Positions 1 through 8,436 of a DNA stretch of 64,000 nt are shown piece by piece. Every line of letters starts with the position of its first letter. Positions within the stretch are counted from its first letter, which is position 1. Both the position numbers and the translations under genes were made by a program. Source of the stretch: Gammaproteobacteria bacterium (GTDB lineage: Bacteria > Pseudomonadota > Gammaproteobacteria > Steroidobacterales > Foliamicaceae); the NCBI GenBank assembly GCA_009838035.1, contig VXSK01000002.1:1-64000 (forward strand). Direction: 5' to 3'. Under the pieces are notes generated by a model that did no database searches, was not told the DNA's origin, and saw only the letters and a list, made by a program, of their open reading frames with translations.

Positions 1-1
1 G

Positions 2-1702
2 CCCGGACGGGTAGTCGTCGATGCCGCTGCCGGCGCGGAGATCCGTATCGAGGGAATGGACTGGGTGTTTTCGCCCGGCGAGGAGATTTCACTGGACCCG
101 GGCACTTACGCTCTCACCGTAAGCGCCCCCCGCTACAAGGACCTGAACGTGCCGCTGGTCGTGGAGGGCGGCGGCGACCTGGAACCGTTCACGGCGGACC
201 TGGAGCCCGACTGGGCGGAGATTACGGCCAGCAGCGATCCGCCAGGAGCCGAATTGCGCTCGGAAGGGCAGGTCCTGGGGACAACCCCGGCAACGGTGGA
301 ATTGCTGTCCGGCGAGCGCGTACTGTCGTTCTCCCGGCCCGGATTCGCCACGCATCGCGAACGGCTGACCGTGGTTGCGGGTTCGCCGCAGGCCCTGCCG
401 ACCATCCGCCTGCAGCCTGCCGCCGGCGTGCTTCGGGTGCAGACCGACCCGCCCGGCGCCAGCATTACCGTCGATGGGAACTTTCGCGGAGGATCGCCCG
501 CGACCGTGGAAGTGAGCCCGGACCGGGCGCACCGGGTCGTGGTGTCGCGGGCGGGCTACGAGTCGCAGGAACGCACGGTGACGCTGGGGCGGGGCGCTGA
601 GCAGTCCCTGAACATTCGACTTGAGCCGCGTCTGGGAACGATTCGCGTATTGAGCCGCCCGGCCGGAGCGCAGGTCAGCGTCAACGGGCAGTTCGCGGGA
701 CGGACCCCGCTGGAGCTGCAATTGCCTTCAGCCGAACAGCAGCTTGAATTCAGCCTGGAAGGCTACGTGGCGCAGTCGCGCGAGGTGGTGCCCCAGCCTG
801 CCTATCCCCAGGAGGTGCAAGTCGAGCTCCTGACGCCGCAGCAGCAGATGCTGGCCTCCCAGCCCACCGAAATCGAAACGTCGCAGGGCGCGACCATGAT
901 CATGCTGTACCCCGGCGAGTTCGAGATGGGGTCGCAGCGCGGTTCGCAGGGATGGCGCAGCAACGAGGTGCGCCGCATGATCAGGCTCACGAAACGCTAT
1001 TACCTGGGCGTAAACGAAGTCACCAATCGGGAATTTCGCGCTTTCATTCCCAATCACACCTCCGGAGCGGAGCGCTTCCGGTCGCTGGCGGCCGACGGCG
1101 GTCCCGCGGTGAACGTTGAATGGCAGGCCGCCGCGGCCTTCTGCAACTGGCTTAGCTCGCAGGAGAACCTGCCGCTTCAGTATCAGAGCCGGGCCGGCCG
1201 GCTGATTCCGGTGGACGAGCCGGGGACCGGCTACCGCCTGCCGACCGAGGCGGAGTGGGTCTGGGCGGCCCGCTACCGGGGCGGTGCCGGGAACTCGCGG
1301 TACCCCTGGGGCGAACGTATGCCTCCTCCGGAGCGCTCGGGCAACTATGCGGACCAGTCGGCCGGCAGCCTCGTTACCAACGTGCTGAGCGCCTACAACG
1401 ACTTCTTTCCCTTCACGGCCCCAGTCGGTTCGTTTCCGGCCAATTCGCTGGGCTTCCATGATCTCGGCGGCAACGCGGCCGAATGGACAGGCGATTACTA
1501 CGGCACCGATACGCTCTATCCCAACTTCGAGGTGGACCCGCGCGGTCCGCAGGAAGGACGCTTTCACGTGATCCGCGGCTCGGGTTGGCTGCACGGCACG
1601 TTGCGCGAACTGCGCTGGGCCTTCCGCGATTTTGGCGCCGAAGAGCGGCTCGATGTAGGATTTCGCCTGGCGCGCTACGCCGAATTGCAGGAACCGGAAT
1701 GA
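2..1702 (+). CDS. PEGA-repeat protein with C-terminal SUMF1/FGE-like domain (5' end outside window)
   Basis: The frame is open from base 2 and reads through the first ATG at 56 into a recognisable PEGA motif, so the gene starts before the window. The visible 566 residues hold about four PEGA-type repeats (the DPPGA...V.G...G.TP pattern recurs) over the first 270 residues, then a formylglycine-generating-enzyme/SUMF1 fold with motifs such as MGS, EVTNREF, RLPTEAEW and GGNAAEW, ending GFRLAR. PEGA repeats usually bind surface or peptidoglycan-associated partners. The C-terminal GSGW...R segment lacks the paired cysteines of true FGE, so sulfatase activation is unlikely and a binding role is more probable. 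The stop overlaps the next gene by 4 bp (ATGA). Confidence 0.85.
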   Translation, partial: PGRVVVDAAAGAEIRIEGMDWVFSPGEEISLDPGTYALTVSAPRYKDLNVPLVVEGGGDLEPFTADLEPDWAEITASSDPPGAELRSEGQVLGTTPATVELLSGERVLSFSRPGFATHRERLTVVAGSPQALPTIRLQPAAGVLRVQTDPPGASITVDGNFRGGSPATVEVSPDRAHRVVVSRAGYESQERTVTLGRGAEQSLNIRLEPRLGTIRVLSRPAGAQVSVNGQFAGRTPLELQLPSAEQQLEFSLEGYVAQSREVVPQPAYPQEVQVELLTPQQQMLASQPTEIETSQGATMIMLYPGEFEMGSQRGSQGWRSNEVRRMIRLTKRYYLGVNEVTNREFRAFIPNHTSGAERFRSLAADGGPAVNVEWQAAAAFCNWLSSQENLPLQYQSRAGRLIPVDEPGTGYRLPTEAEWVWAARYRGGAGNSRYPWGERMPPPERSGNYADQSAGSLVTNVLSAYNDFFPFTAPVGSFPANSLGFHDLGGNAAEWTGDYYGTDTLYPNFEVDPRGPQEGRFHVIRGSGWLHGTLRELRWAFRDFGAEERLDVGFRLARYAELQEPE

Positions 1703-2073
1703 AGAAGGTCATCGCAGTCGCCGCCGTCATCGGCCTGGCCGTGGGCCTGACCTGGGCCGCCGAACAGGTGGGCGGTTGGCTGGGCTTCGCCCAACAGGAC
1801 ACGGCGAGCGCCGAAAACCAACCCGCCGATAACGAGGATGTCACCCCCGGGATCGAGGGCGTCCCGCCCTCAAATGTGGCCGCCATCGAAACCGAAGCCC
1901 AGGCCGAAGGCGACGTCCCCGCTCCCCCCGTGCTGTCCGAAGAGGTCGCCTCCATCGAAGAGGACCTGGCGCGAATCGAGGAAGCCCTTCAGAGCGAAGA
2001 GATCCTGGAAGAGTTCACGCCCTCCGAACCGCTCTCCGCCGACAACCCCATCGCGATGCCCACCGACATCTGA
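1699..2073 (+). CDS. small acidic membrane-anchored protein of unknown function
   Basis: This 124-residue protein starts at the ATG that overlaps the stop of the PEGA/FGE-like gene (ATGA), so the two are probably translationally coupled. An in-frame start further upstream would bury most of the added sequence inside the preceding gene. An N-terminal hydrophobic segment (about residues 4-20) could be a membrane anchor or an uncleaved signal. The rest is strongly acidic, proline-rich and low in complexity, with a short Glu-rich helical stretch near residues 80-105. I do not recognise a family. The context suggests an accessory subunit of the upstream PEGA protein. A bidirectional terminator follows. 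Confidence 0.6.
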   Translation: MKKVIAVAAVIGLAVGLTWAAEQVGGWLGFAQQDTASAENQPADNEDVTPGIEGVPPSNVAAIETEAQAEGDVPAPPVLSEEVASIEEDLARIEEALQSEEILEEFTPSEPLSADNPIAMPTDI

Positions 2074-2084
2074 ACCTCGGGATC

Positions 2085-2120
2085 AGTCCGTCCTTCATTG
2101 CGATACGGAGGACGGACTTT
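2085..2120 (+). terminator. secondary hairpin downstream of the PEGA unit
   Basis: A perfect 9-bp inverted repeat, AGTCCGTCC (2085-2093) and GGACGGACT (2110-2118), is followed by TTT. It lies 12 bp after the stop of the small acidic protein and just before the stronger hairpin at 2133-2171. It is a weak terminator on its own. Confidence 0.4.
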
Positions 2121-2132
2121 CCGCCAGCCAAA

Positions 2133-2171
2133 AAAAGAGGCGCTCCGCGACTTCTGCGGAACGCCTCTTTT
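2133..2171. terminator. bidirectional rho-independent terminator
   Basis: AAAAGAGGCG and TCCGC (2133-2148) pair with GCGGA and CGCCTCTTTT (2156-2171), with one internal mismatch and a 7-nt loop. The A-run on the left and T-run on the right give a U-tract on both strands. It sits between the plus-strand unit ending at 2073 and the minus-strand TonB receptor ending at 2196, so it can end both transcripts. Confidence 0.85.
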
Positions 2172-2195
2172 CTTTCGGCCGCCTGGTGTGGTACG

Positions 2196-4982
2196 TCAGA
2201 AGTCGTAGGTCACTTCAGCAAACCAGACCTGCCCGCGCACATCAACCCTGGACGCATCGAAAGGCCGGCCCTGGCCGTTGAGCGCAAACGGAAAATCCGA
2301 GTCGAATATATTCCTGCCGCCCAGCCGCACAAGGAGGCCGTTGTCCCACTGATAGGTGCCGGACAGGTCCACCGTGTAGCGGCTGTCCACCTGCATGTCC
2401 GGCACGCGGGGCTCGCCAAATGCGTTGGACGAATAGTGATTGTTCAGGTAGCCCGGCGTGTAATTGAAGAACATGCTCGCCGATAGCCGACCCTTGAACC
2501 AATCCAGTTGCGCCTGGATTTTGCGCTTGTCTATGCCCACGAACTCGCCCAGGAAACGGGCTTTCGGCGCGTCCGCCGTTACCTGATCGAACATGTCAAT
2601 GACGTAGTGGTAGTAGAGAATGGGAGTGAAGGTACCCCAGTCTTGCGTTTCGATGTTCCATTTCAACTGAAAGTCCAGGGATGTGTGCTCGCGGCTGCTG
2701 ATGTTCACGACTCTGCTGATCGATCGGATCAACGCCCCTGTGGCCGGGTCACGTTCAAAGAACTGCGGAAGATTGCCGTAAATTTCAGCCGGAAGAAGAT
2801 TACGCAACTCACTACTGCTGGCGATGCGATTCTGGAAATCGATCAGAGAATAGTCCACGTTGATGGTAAGGCCTTGCGCCCAGCCTGGCTGCCAACCGAA
2901 ACCGATGCTCAGGTTGTCCGACTGCTCCGGCTTCACATCGGGATTGGGGCCGAAGGCCTGGCAAGCTCCGGGCACGAAACCGTTAATAAGCGGATCATAT
3001 GCGCCGAAGGCGGAGCAGAACTCGCTTTGCGTGCCGCCGAACAGATCATAGACGGTGGGCGCACGAAAAGCTTCTTCTGACCTCAGGCGGATCGCGAAGG
3101 TATCGGTAATCGTCAGTCGTGCGCCGAGGCCCAGGGAGGTGTTGGCGAAATTGGACTTGGAAAGCACCGGGTTGCCGTCGGCATCGCTTTCAAGGGAGCC
3201 TTCCACCGTATAGTCGTCTCTCCGCACGGCGACCCTGAAGGTAAGCGCCTGAATACCGGGCATGTTGTTCCCGGCGCCCAAAACGGGAATGTTTAGCTCG
3301 GCGAAATAGGCATCCAAATCGCGGTAAGGCCGCTCAAGGCCGATGTAGCCCTCCTGGAAATCGTCCAAGGACGCAAGTTCTTCCTTGCGTTGTTGCCCGC
3401 CCAGCACGAAGCGCACTTCACCGGCAGGCAGCTCGAGCACCTTGCCGTTCAGGAAGGCGTCAATCTCCGTTGTTTCGGTGCCTTCGCTCGAAGTGCTGAG
3501 AGGTCCGTACAGTTCCGCGATAGTAGCATTCTGTCCGGTTCCATCCCCGAAAAAGTTGACTGCCTCGCTGGGGTCCGGGCTGGCGATCAATTCCGCCGCC
3601 CGTCCATTGAATTGCATCTCATTGGAAAGAGGCCCGCGAGCCCGGTTGGTGAGCATGTATTGGTAGCTGTCCTTGTCTGAACCTGATCGCAGCCAGTCGA
3701 TCGTGAGCCTGAAGTTGTCGAGGAAGTCGAGGTCTATGCCACCCGAGATGCGATCGCTCACATTGGTCGAAGACCGCTCCGGGGTAGGCAAAAGGCCTAG
3801 ATCAACTTCGGTTTGCGGATCGTACGTCACATACACCGTAGTCCCGAAATTATTGAAGGCGTTGGAGGCCGGGACCGCAATTGAGCCGGTGCCGAAGCGC
3901 GTCAGGCGCGTATTGGTCTGAGCTTCCGTCCGATAGTACTCGCCACGCACCCGCAGCATGTCGGCAAAGTACTGCTCGAAGCTGAGCAGGACGGAATCGT
4001 CCTTGGTCGATCCGCCTGCGTCAACATCCAGGACTTCGATGCCGTCCGCCAACGTAACCCTACGAAAATCTCCCGGCTGCGCGTTCCGGCCGTCATTGCC
4101 TTCGGGCAGGGTCAGGTTCGCAGGGGCCCAGCGGGAAACGCCAACGCGGGCTGAGCGGGTGTTGAGTGGCTGCCCGCTAAAGGGGTTTACATTGAAGTTG
4201 TACGCCTGATCGCCGCCGAACATGGAGCTCCAGTCCTTCGTGTAGTACCCCGCCTTGCGGGCAGAATAGGGCTCACTGTCGGTGCGGCTCACGTTGAGGG
4301 ACACGTTTCCGGTGTCCCAGCTGTGCCCGTAGTAAGCGCTGAGCTGCGACTGGTCGGCGGCGTTGCTGCTCGATTCGTGGCGCAGCGTGACCTTGCCGCC
4401 CTGGAAGTCCTTGCGCGTAATGATATTGATGACGCCCGCCACCCCGTCCGAGCCGTAAACGGATGATCCGCCGTCCAGATTGACTTCAACGCGATCGATG
4501 GCTCCAGCAGGCATATTCCGCAGATTGACGAAGAAGTCTTCCTGCCCCGCCGCGCCGGCAATGCGCTTGCCGTTCAGCAGCACCAGGGTATTGGCCGAGC
4601 CGAATCCCTTCAGGTTGGCGGTGGAAACGCCTATCGAGAGCGCACCGAGGTTTCTGTCGATGGCCTCGCTGCCGAAGTTCATGTTGGTGGTGCCGTTGAT
4701 CGACGAGAAAACTTGCGGAATGGTGCGTATCACGTCTTCCACGGAACTGATGCCGCGCTTTGCAATATCCTCCGCTGTAATCGTCAGTACGCGCGCCGTT
4801 GGGTCTCCACCAGTCAGGCGCGTGCCGGTGACGGCAGTCGGCTCGAGTTCGAGCGGTACCTCTGCGGTTACAGGGGCTTGCTCCCCCTCTTGCTCGTCCG
4901 CGTCCTGCGCCAAACCCAGCATCGGTGTTGCGAAAGCCAGCAGTAAACCGGCCGCCCACGCGCTCTTGATAGTAGTTTGCAT
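2196..4982 (-). CDS. TonB-dependent outer-membrane receptor
   Basis: The 928-residue product has a signal peptide (about residues 1-25, ending at LGLAQ), a plug domain (about 50-200) with the typical LNGKR, DRVEV, GSSVYGSDGVAGVINIITR motifs, and a long beta-barrel ending in the terminal Phe (TYDF) expected of outer-membrane proteins. It would import a ligand across the outer membrane using TonB-ExbBD energy. The ligand cannot be read from sequence. The plug resembles the large oligopeptide/siderophore-like receptors of marine gammaproteobacteria. The ATG at 4982 has a purine-rich GAGGGGG upstream. The gene stands alone, with no transporter beside it. It is a distant paralogue of the receptor at 21993-25028. 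Confidence 0.92.
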   Translation of the reverse strand: MQTTIKSAWAAGLLLAFATPMLGLAQDADEQEGEQAPVTAEVPLELEPTAVTGTRLTGGDPTARVLTITAEDIAKRGISSVEDVIRTIPQVFSSINGTTNMNFGSEAIDRNLGALSIGVSTANLKGFGSANTLVLLNGKRIAGAAGQEDFFVNLRNMPAGAIDRVEVNLDGGSSVYGSDGVAGVINIITRKDFQGGKVTLRHESSSNAADQSQLSAYYGHSWDTGNVSLNVSRTDSEPYSARKAGYYTKDWSSMFGGDQAYNFNVNPFSGQPLNTRSARVGVSRWAPANLTLPEGNDGRNAQPGDFRRVTLADGIEVLDVDAGGSTKDDSVLLSFEQYFADMLRVRGEYYRTEAQTNTRLTRFGTGSIAVPASNAFNNFGTTVYVTYDPQTEVDLGLLPTPERSSTNVSDRISGGIDLDFLDNFRLTIDWLRSGSDKDSYQYMLTNRARGPLSNEMQFNGRAAELIASPDPSEAVNFFGDGTGQNATIAELYGPLSTSSEGTETTEIDAFLNGKVLELPAGEVRFVLGGQQRKEELASLDDFQEGYIGLERPYRDLDAYFAELNIPVLGAGNNMPGIQALTFRVAVRRDDYTVEGSLESDADGNPVLSKSNFANTSLGLGARLTITDTFAIRLRSEEAFRAPTVYDLFGGTQSEFCSAFGAYDPLINGFVPGACQAFGPNPDVKPEQSDNLSIGFGWQPGWAQGLTINVDYSLIDFQNRIASSSELRNLLPAEIYGNLPQFFERDPATGALIRSISRVVNISSREHTSLDFQLKWNIETQDWGTFTPILYYHYVIDMFDQVTADAPKARFLGEFVGIDKRKIQAQLDWFKGRLSASMFFNYTPGYLNNHYSSNAFGEPRVPDMQVDSRYTVDLSGTYQWDNGLLVRLGGRNIFDSDFPFALNGQGRPFDASRVDVRGQVWFAEVTYDF

Positions 4983-5400
4983 TGAAGTAGCCCCCTCAAT
5001 CTGTATATAAAGTGAGGCTGCTCAATTCGGCGTTTCCCCCAACGCGTCTACTCCCAGCCCCCAATTCAGGGGAGCAAATCTAACACGTTTTAGCTTACGG
5101 AAACCTTACGCGCCGGTCGTACCAGTTCACTGCAACGTGTAACCGAGTCTTCTGGCGCGTAGCTGCCTGAAAGCAATGCCGCACCTGATCGCCAATTTCT
5201 ATCGAAACACGCACCATTTTTCGCACACGCCCAACTCTTGCGTGCGCTATGCTGGCAGCCCTGTCGGTAGCGAATTGCTCTGCCTCGCTCTGCTATGACC
5301 TGGCCAATCGCCGCTCTGGTGAACCTGCCCATAAACGCGACCGAAAGGCCTCACACCCCAAACGCCTCTTCCGGATCAGCGCTTGATTCGCTGTAGTCAA
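4983..5400. other. intergenic stretch without a supported gene
   Basis: These 418 bases lie between the divergent TonB receptor and the HigB remnant. The end next to the receptor holds its leader, with GAGGGGG and, further out, TATATA near 5003-5008 that could be a -10 element. The rest shows no tRNA or rRNA and no repeat that I can recognise. A minus-strand open frame at 5090-5332 has no recognisable motif or convincing start and looks spurious. Confidence 0.6.
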
Positions 5401-5751
5401 ATGGCTACAGTACAGATCAAGGTCGCCAGATACATTGGTACCGATGGTTCGGATAGACTCGGTTCATGGCTCAAGAGGCAGAATCCGGAAGTGCGCGCGA
5501 GGTAACAGACTCGCCTGGACCGTGTGGAGTTGGGCAACTTTGGCGACCATCGAGCGGTTGGCTCTGGCGTATTTGAGCTTCGTATACACCACGGTTCGGG
5601 ATACCGTGCGTATTACGGCAGGGATGGCGACGAACTTGTGATCATGCTGGCCGGTGGAGCGAAGAAACGGCAACAGCGCGATATCGACAGGGCGACTGAA
5701 AACTGGGATGCCTACAAGCGGGAGAAACGAAATGCCGATCAAGGTCCATAA
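5401..5751 (+). pseudogene. higB: HigB-like (RelE superfamily, Gp49/HI1419-type) toxin, interrupted by an in-frame stop
   Basis: Reading from the ATG at 5401 gives 34 residues (MATVQIKV...EVRAR), then TAA at 5503-5505. The same frame then continues into RLDRVELGNFGDH, SGVFELRIHHG and YRAYYGRDGDELVIMLAGG, the conserved core of HI1419-type killer proteins. The two halves join without any frame change and fit the usual length of about 100-117 residues. This points to a single nonsense change (for example TTA to TAA) or a sequencing error. Re-initiation at GTG 5524 would yield only 75 residues without the first helices. The frame overlaps the antitoxin start by 20 bp, the normal higBA arrangement. 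Active toxin would cleave ribosome-associated mRNA; this copy is probably dead. Confidence 0.75.
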
Positions 5752-6013
5752 GGCTAGCGAATTCCTGCAAACGCCGGAAGATATCGCCGCCTACCTGAAC
5801 GCCACCATCGAGGAGATGGACGACCCGAGACTGCTAATGAAAGCATTCCGTAATATCGCCGAAGCCCAGGGCGGTGTGTCGGAGCTTTCGCGGCGCGCGA
5901 ACGTGGATCGGGTCGCACTCTCGCGAGCATTGTCAGGCCGCAGGCACCCGCGCCTCGACACCCTCGCAAAGGTGGCGGATGCCTGTGGAGTGAAGCTCCA
6001 GTTCTCCGCTTAA
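5732..6013 (+). CDS. higA: HigA-like antitoxin (putative addiction-module antidote, Xre-type HTH)
   Basis: The 93-residue protein begins at the ATG inside the 3' end of the toxin frame. It carries the family signature: an N-terminal region with EDIAAYLNATIEE and DPRLLMKAFRNIAEAQGG, then a Cro/C1-type helix-turn-helix (about residues 50-90: ELSRRANVDRVALSRALSG, then TLAKVADACGVKLQF). It should neutralise the toxin and repress its own promoter. It is intact although its toxin partner carries a stop codon, so it may persist as a solitary antitoxin or regulator. An earlier in-frame ATG at 5654 would lie deep inside the toxin frame and is not favoured. Confidence 0.88.
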   Translation: MPIKVHKASEFLQTPEDIAAYLNATIEEMDDPRLLMKAFRNIAEAQGGVSELSRRANVDRVALSRALSGRRHPRLDTLAKVADACGVKLQFSA

Positions 6014-6094
6014 GCGGGAAACGAACCGAAATCGCGGTCCGGCACCCCGCCCGGTTTGTGCTCGCGGGGTGGTGCCGTGGTACGCCACCGCGGT

Positions 6095-6110
6095 TGTTTC
6101 CGCGGAAACA
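6095..6110. repeat. 16-bp perfect palindrome, copy 1
   Basis: TGTTTCCGCGGAAACA is its own reverse complement. An identical copy lies 61 bp downstream. It falls in the gap between the antitoxin and the converging Uma2 gene, and could be a regulator-binding site or a dispersed genomic repeat. Confidence 0.8.
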
Positions 6111-6155
6111 TCCCGGTCGCGGTCCGCGCTGCTGGAATGCGGCGGCCACTGCAAG

Positions 6156-6171
6156 TGTTTCCGCGGAAACA
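6156..6171. repeat. 16-bp perfect palindrome, copy 2
   Basis: This is the second identical TGTTTCCGCGGAAACA. Both copies are followed by T, so 17 bases are shared. It lies 27 bp from the 3' end of the Uma2 gene. No U-tract follows, so it is not a normal terminator. Confidence 0.8.
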
Positions 6172-6197
6172 TTTCCTCAGAGTCGCTTGATCAGGAG

Positions 6198-6836
6198 TCA
6201 CGGCTTCTTCGCGGGGGGCCACAAGTCGGCCAGACTGAATTCGATGGTGTCGAAGGGCGGGAGCGACACGGGATCATCGCCGCTGCGCTTGCCGTTCAGG
6301 GTGTAGCGCCCGCCGCGCAAGGCGAAAGCGGCCAGCGAACGGGCGCCGGGATCGACGAACCACAAATGCGCCACGCCCTCGCGGGTGTAGATGGCTTGCT
6401 TGGGGCCTTCGTCCAGCGCCCGCGTTGACGGCGAGAGCACCTCGCAGGCCCAATCCGGCGCCTGCGAGAAGTAGGCCGCATCAGGAAGCTCCGGCATGCT
6501 CTCCCGCCGCCACCCGGCCAGGTCGGGCACCACGATGTCCTCGCCCAGGTGCAGTTCCGGCTCGTCAATGAGCCACCATCCGCCGGGACCGCTGCGGCCG
6601 CCCCGTTCCGAATCGAAGGGGGCGCCCAGCCTGACGCCCAGCCTTGATGAAGCGCGCGCGTGCGGCACCGCAGGGCGGGGATGGGTGTAGAGCGCGCCGC
6701 CGAGCACCTCCGCCACCATGTTGGGAGGCGCGTCCAGCACATCCTGGTAGGTGGCGCGCTTTTCCTTTTCCGGGGCGTTCGCGCAGCTTTCCTTACGGGG
6801 CGGAGCGCCGGAACAATCGCTTGCGTCGCTGGCCAT
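6198..6836 (-). CDS. Uma2 family (DUF820) putative restriction-endonuclease-fold protein
   Basis: The protein of about 212 residues has the Uma2 core: a strand with EDIVVPDLAGW, then ACEVLSPSTRALDEGPKQAIYTREGVAHLWFVDP. This gives the D...E...K constellation of a PD-(D/E)xK nuclease fold. Family members are abundant in cyanobacteria and scattered by transfer elsewhere, and their biological role is mostly unknown. AAGGAG lies 9 bases before the ATG at 6836 and only 3 before the ATG at 6842, so 6836 is preferred. It sits beside a toxin-antitoxin remnant, which suggests an acquired patch. Confidence 0.85.
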   Translation of the reverse strand: MASDASDCSGAPPRKESCANAPEKEKRATYQDVLDAPPNMVAEVLGGALYTHPRPAVPHARASSRLGVRLGAPFDSERGGRSGPGGWWLIDEPELHLGEDIVVPDLAGWRRESMPELPDAAYFSQAPDWACEVLSPSTRALDEGPKQAIYTREGVAHLWFVDPGARSLAAFALRGGRYTLNGKRSGDDPVSLPPFDTIEFSLADLWPPAKKP

Positions 6837-6936
6837 GAACATCTACTCCTTGAAATACAGGCCATTCCATGCGTCGCATCGTAACACGCGACGTGCAAGT
6901 GCACGCGGTGCACGCGGGGAAACCGCAGCATCGTTC

Positions 6937-8430
6937 TCAGGGGTTCAGGCGCAGTGCGTGGTCCAGGCTGAGATGGGCGGCGAGAGCGCGCAGCCTGCGC
7001 TGCACCGTGTTTCCGACCAGGATATGCGCGTCTTCCGGTCCGGTGAGCACAAGTCTCTTCTTCGTGCGTTCCAGGCGGAACTGCTCGAGAACGCTGACGG
7101 CTCCGCCGGATATCGTGTAGGCAAGGCGCATCGCCAGGCCAATTGCGGTTGCCTGTCTTCTCTCGCCCTTGCTGATCAAACCGCTCAGACCCAGGCGTTT
7201 CAGGGTCCCGCGCAAAGCCGCATGGCGCGATGCCACGGCCAGGCCGAGCATGATTCGCTCGCCGTGATCGGCGCCGGTCAGCGGCATGCGCAATATGCGC
7301 AGGAACACCTGCTCGGCACGGTAGTCGGGATGTTCGGACCAGCCGATGTCGGACAGGTGGCAGGCGGCCTGCCTGAGCTTGTCCGGCGCGAGTCCTTCCA
7401 GCGCCGGCGCGATCCAGCCGGCCAGCAAGTCGCCGCCGGAACCGCCGCGGCCCATGCGCCGGGCGGCGCTCTCGCATAAAGAAAGCAGGGGGTCTATCTG
7501 CTGTTCGAGCGGCGTCAGGGCTTCGTACAGGCAGCCTTCGCGCAGGCCGTTGGCGGAGAACACGATCTGCCCGGCGCCGCTGCGCTTAACCAGGCATTCC
7601 AGGGCGACCGCCGCAAAGGGCAGCGATTCCAGCCGGTCGGCCCGCAATCCCTTGGCCGACTCGAGGCGCGGGCGGGGCCAGCCGGCCAGCATTGCGCAGA
7701 ATTCCGAAGCGTCGCGGGCCTCCAGCGCGTAATGATGGATGACGTGCAGCGGGTAACCGGATTCGTCCATGTGAATACGGGCCAATGCCCGCCAGGAGCC
7801 GCCTACCAGGTAAAGAGACTGCCCGTGCGCCTGCGGCAACCAGTCCAGTCCTTCAAGCTGGCCCTGAATCGCCTCCCGGCTTTCCCCAATGGACTCCCCG
7901 CCGTTTCCGCGCACCGTGCCCAGCGGCAGCGAAATACGCTCGGCCACGCTCCCGTCATCCAGAAGCGTCAGTTCCAGACTGGCGCCGCCGAGATCGGCCA
8001 CAACGCCGCTAGCCAGGGGGATTGCGCTGAGGACTCCGCCGGCTGAAACTTCAGCTTCCCGCTCCCCCGTCAGCAAGCGGACGTCCAGGCCGCATTCGTT
8101 GCGCACAGTCTCCAGGAACTGCGGCCCATTGCTTGCCTCCCGGACGGCCGCGGTCGCCACCGCCTGTACTTCAAGGACCCCCATTTGCGGGCACAGGCGG
8201 GCGAACCGGCGCAGGCTTTCCAGGGCCATCCCGATTCCGTCTTCAGACATTCTGCCGGTGCGGTCGAGTCCACGGCCCAGCCCGCACAGGACCTTTTCGT
8301 TGAATATCGGCAAGGGCGCCCGTCCGCCGTTCTCGTAGACGACCAGTCGCACCGAGTTCGAGCCGATGTCGATCACAGCTACCGGCGCCTCGCTTGGGGT
8401 CGCGGGGCTGGTTCGCAATACGCCCGGCAC
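6937..8430 (-). CDS. ppx: exopolyphosphatase / guanosine pentaphosphate phosphohydrolase (Ppx/GppA)
   Basis: The 497-residue product has the ASKHA phosphate-binding motifs VIDIGSNSVRLVVYENG (about residues 18-34) and DLGGASLELTLLD (about 145), followed by the helical C-terminal HD-like half typical of Ppx. It removes terminal phosphate from polyphosphate and may also act on pppGpp. It starts at GTG 8430, only 6 bp after the ppk1 stop, so ppk1 and ppx form an operon in which synthesis and breakdown of polyphosphate are co-transcribed. Confidence 0.93.
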   Translation of the reverse strand: MPGVLRTSPATPSEAPVAVIDIGSNSVRLVVYENGGRAPLPIFNEKVLCGLGRGLDRTGRMSEDGIGMALESLRRFARLCPQMGVLEVQAVATAAVREASNGPQFLETVRNECGLDVRLLTGEREAEVSAGGVLSAIPLASGVVADLGGASLELTLLDDGSVAERISLPLGTVRGNGGESIGESREAIQGQLEGLDWLPQAHGQSLYLVGGSWRALARIHMDESGYPLHVIHHYALEARDASEFCAMLAGWPRPRLESAKGLRADRLESLPFAAVALECLVKRSGAGQIVFSANGLREGCLYEALTPLEQQIDPLLSLCESAARRMGRGGSGGDLLAGWIAPALEGLAPDKLRQAACHLSDIGWSEHPDYRAEQVFLRILRMPLTGADHGERIMLGLAVASRHAALRGTLKRLGLSGLISKGERRQATAIGLAMRLAYTISGGAVSVLEQFRLERTKKRLVLTGPEDAHILVGNTVQRRLRALAAHLSLDHALRLNP

Positions 8431-8436
8431 TGGCTG

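Noticed and set aside
2-1702. Sulfatase-activating formylglycine-generating enzyme
   Set aside because: The catalytic cysteine pair is missing at the C-terminal GSGW...R segment, and no sulfatase gene is nearby.
5090-5332. 80-codon minus-strand open frame
   Set aside because: No motif, no convincing ribosome-binding site, and cysteine/arginine-rich composition typical of chance frames.
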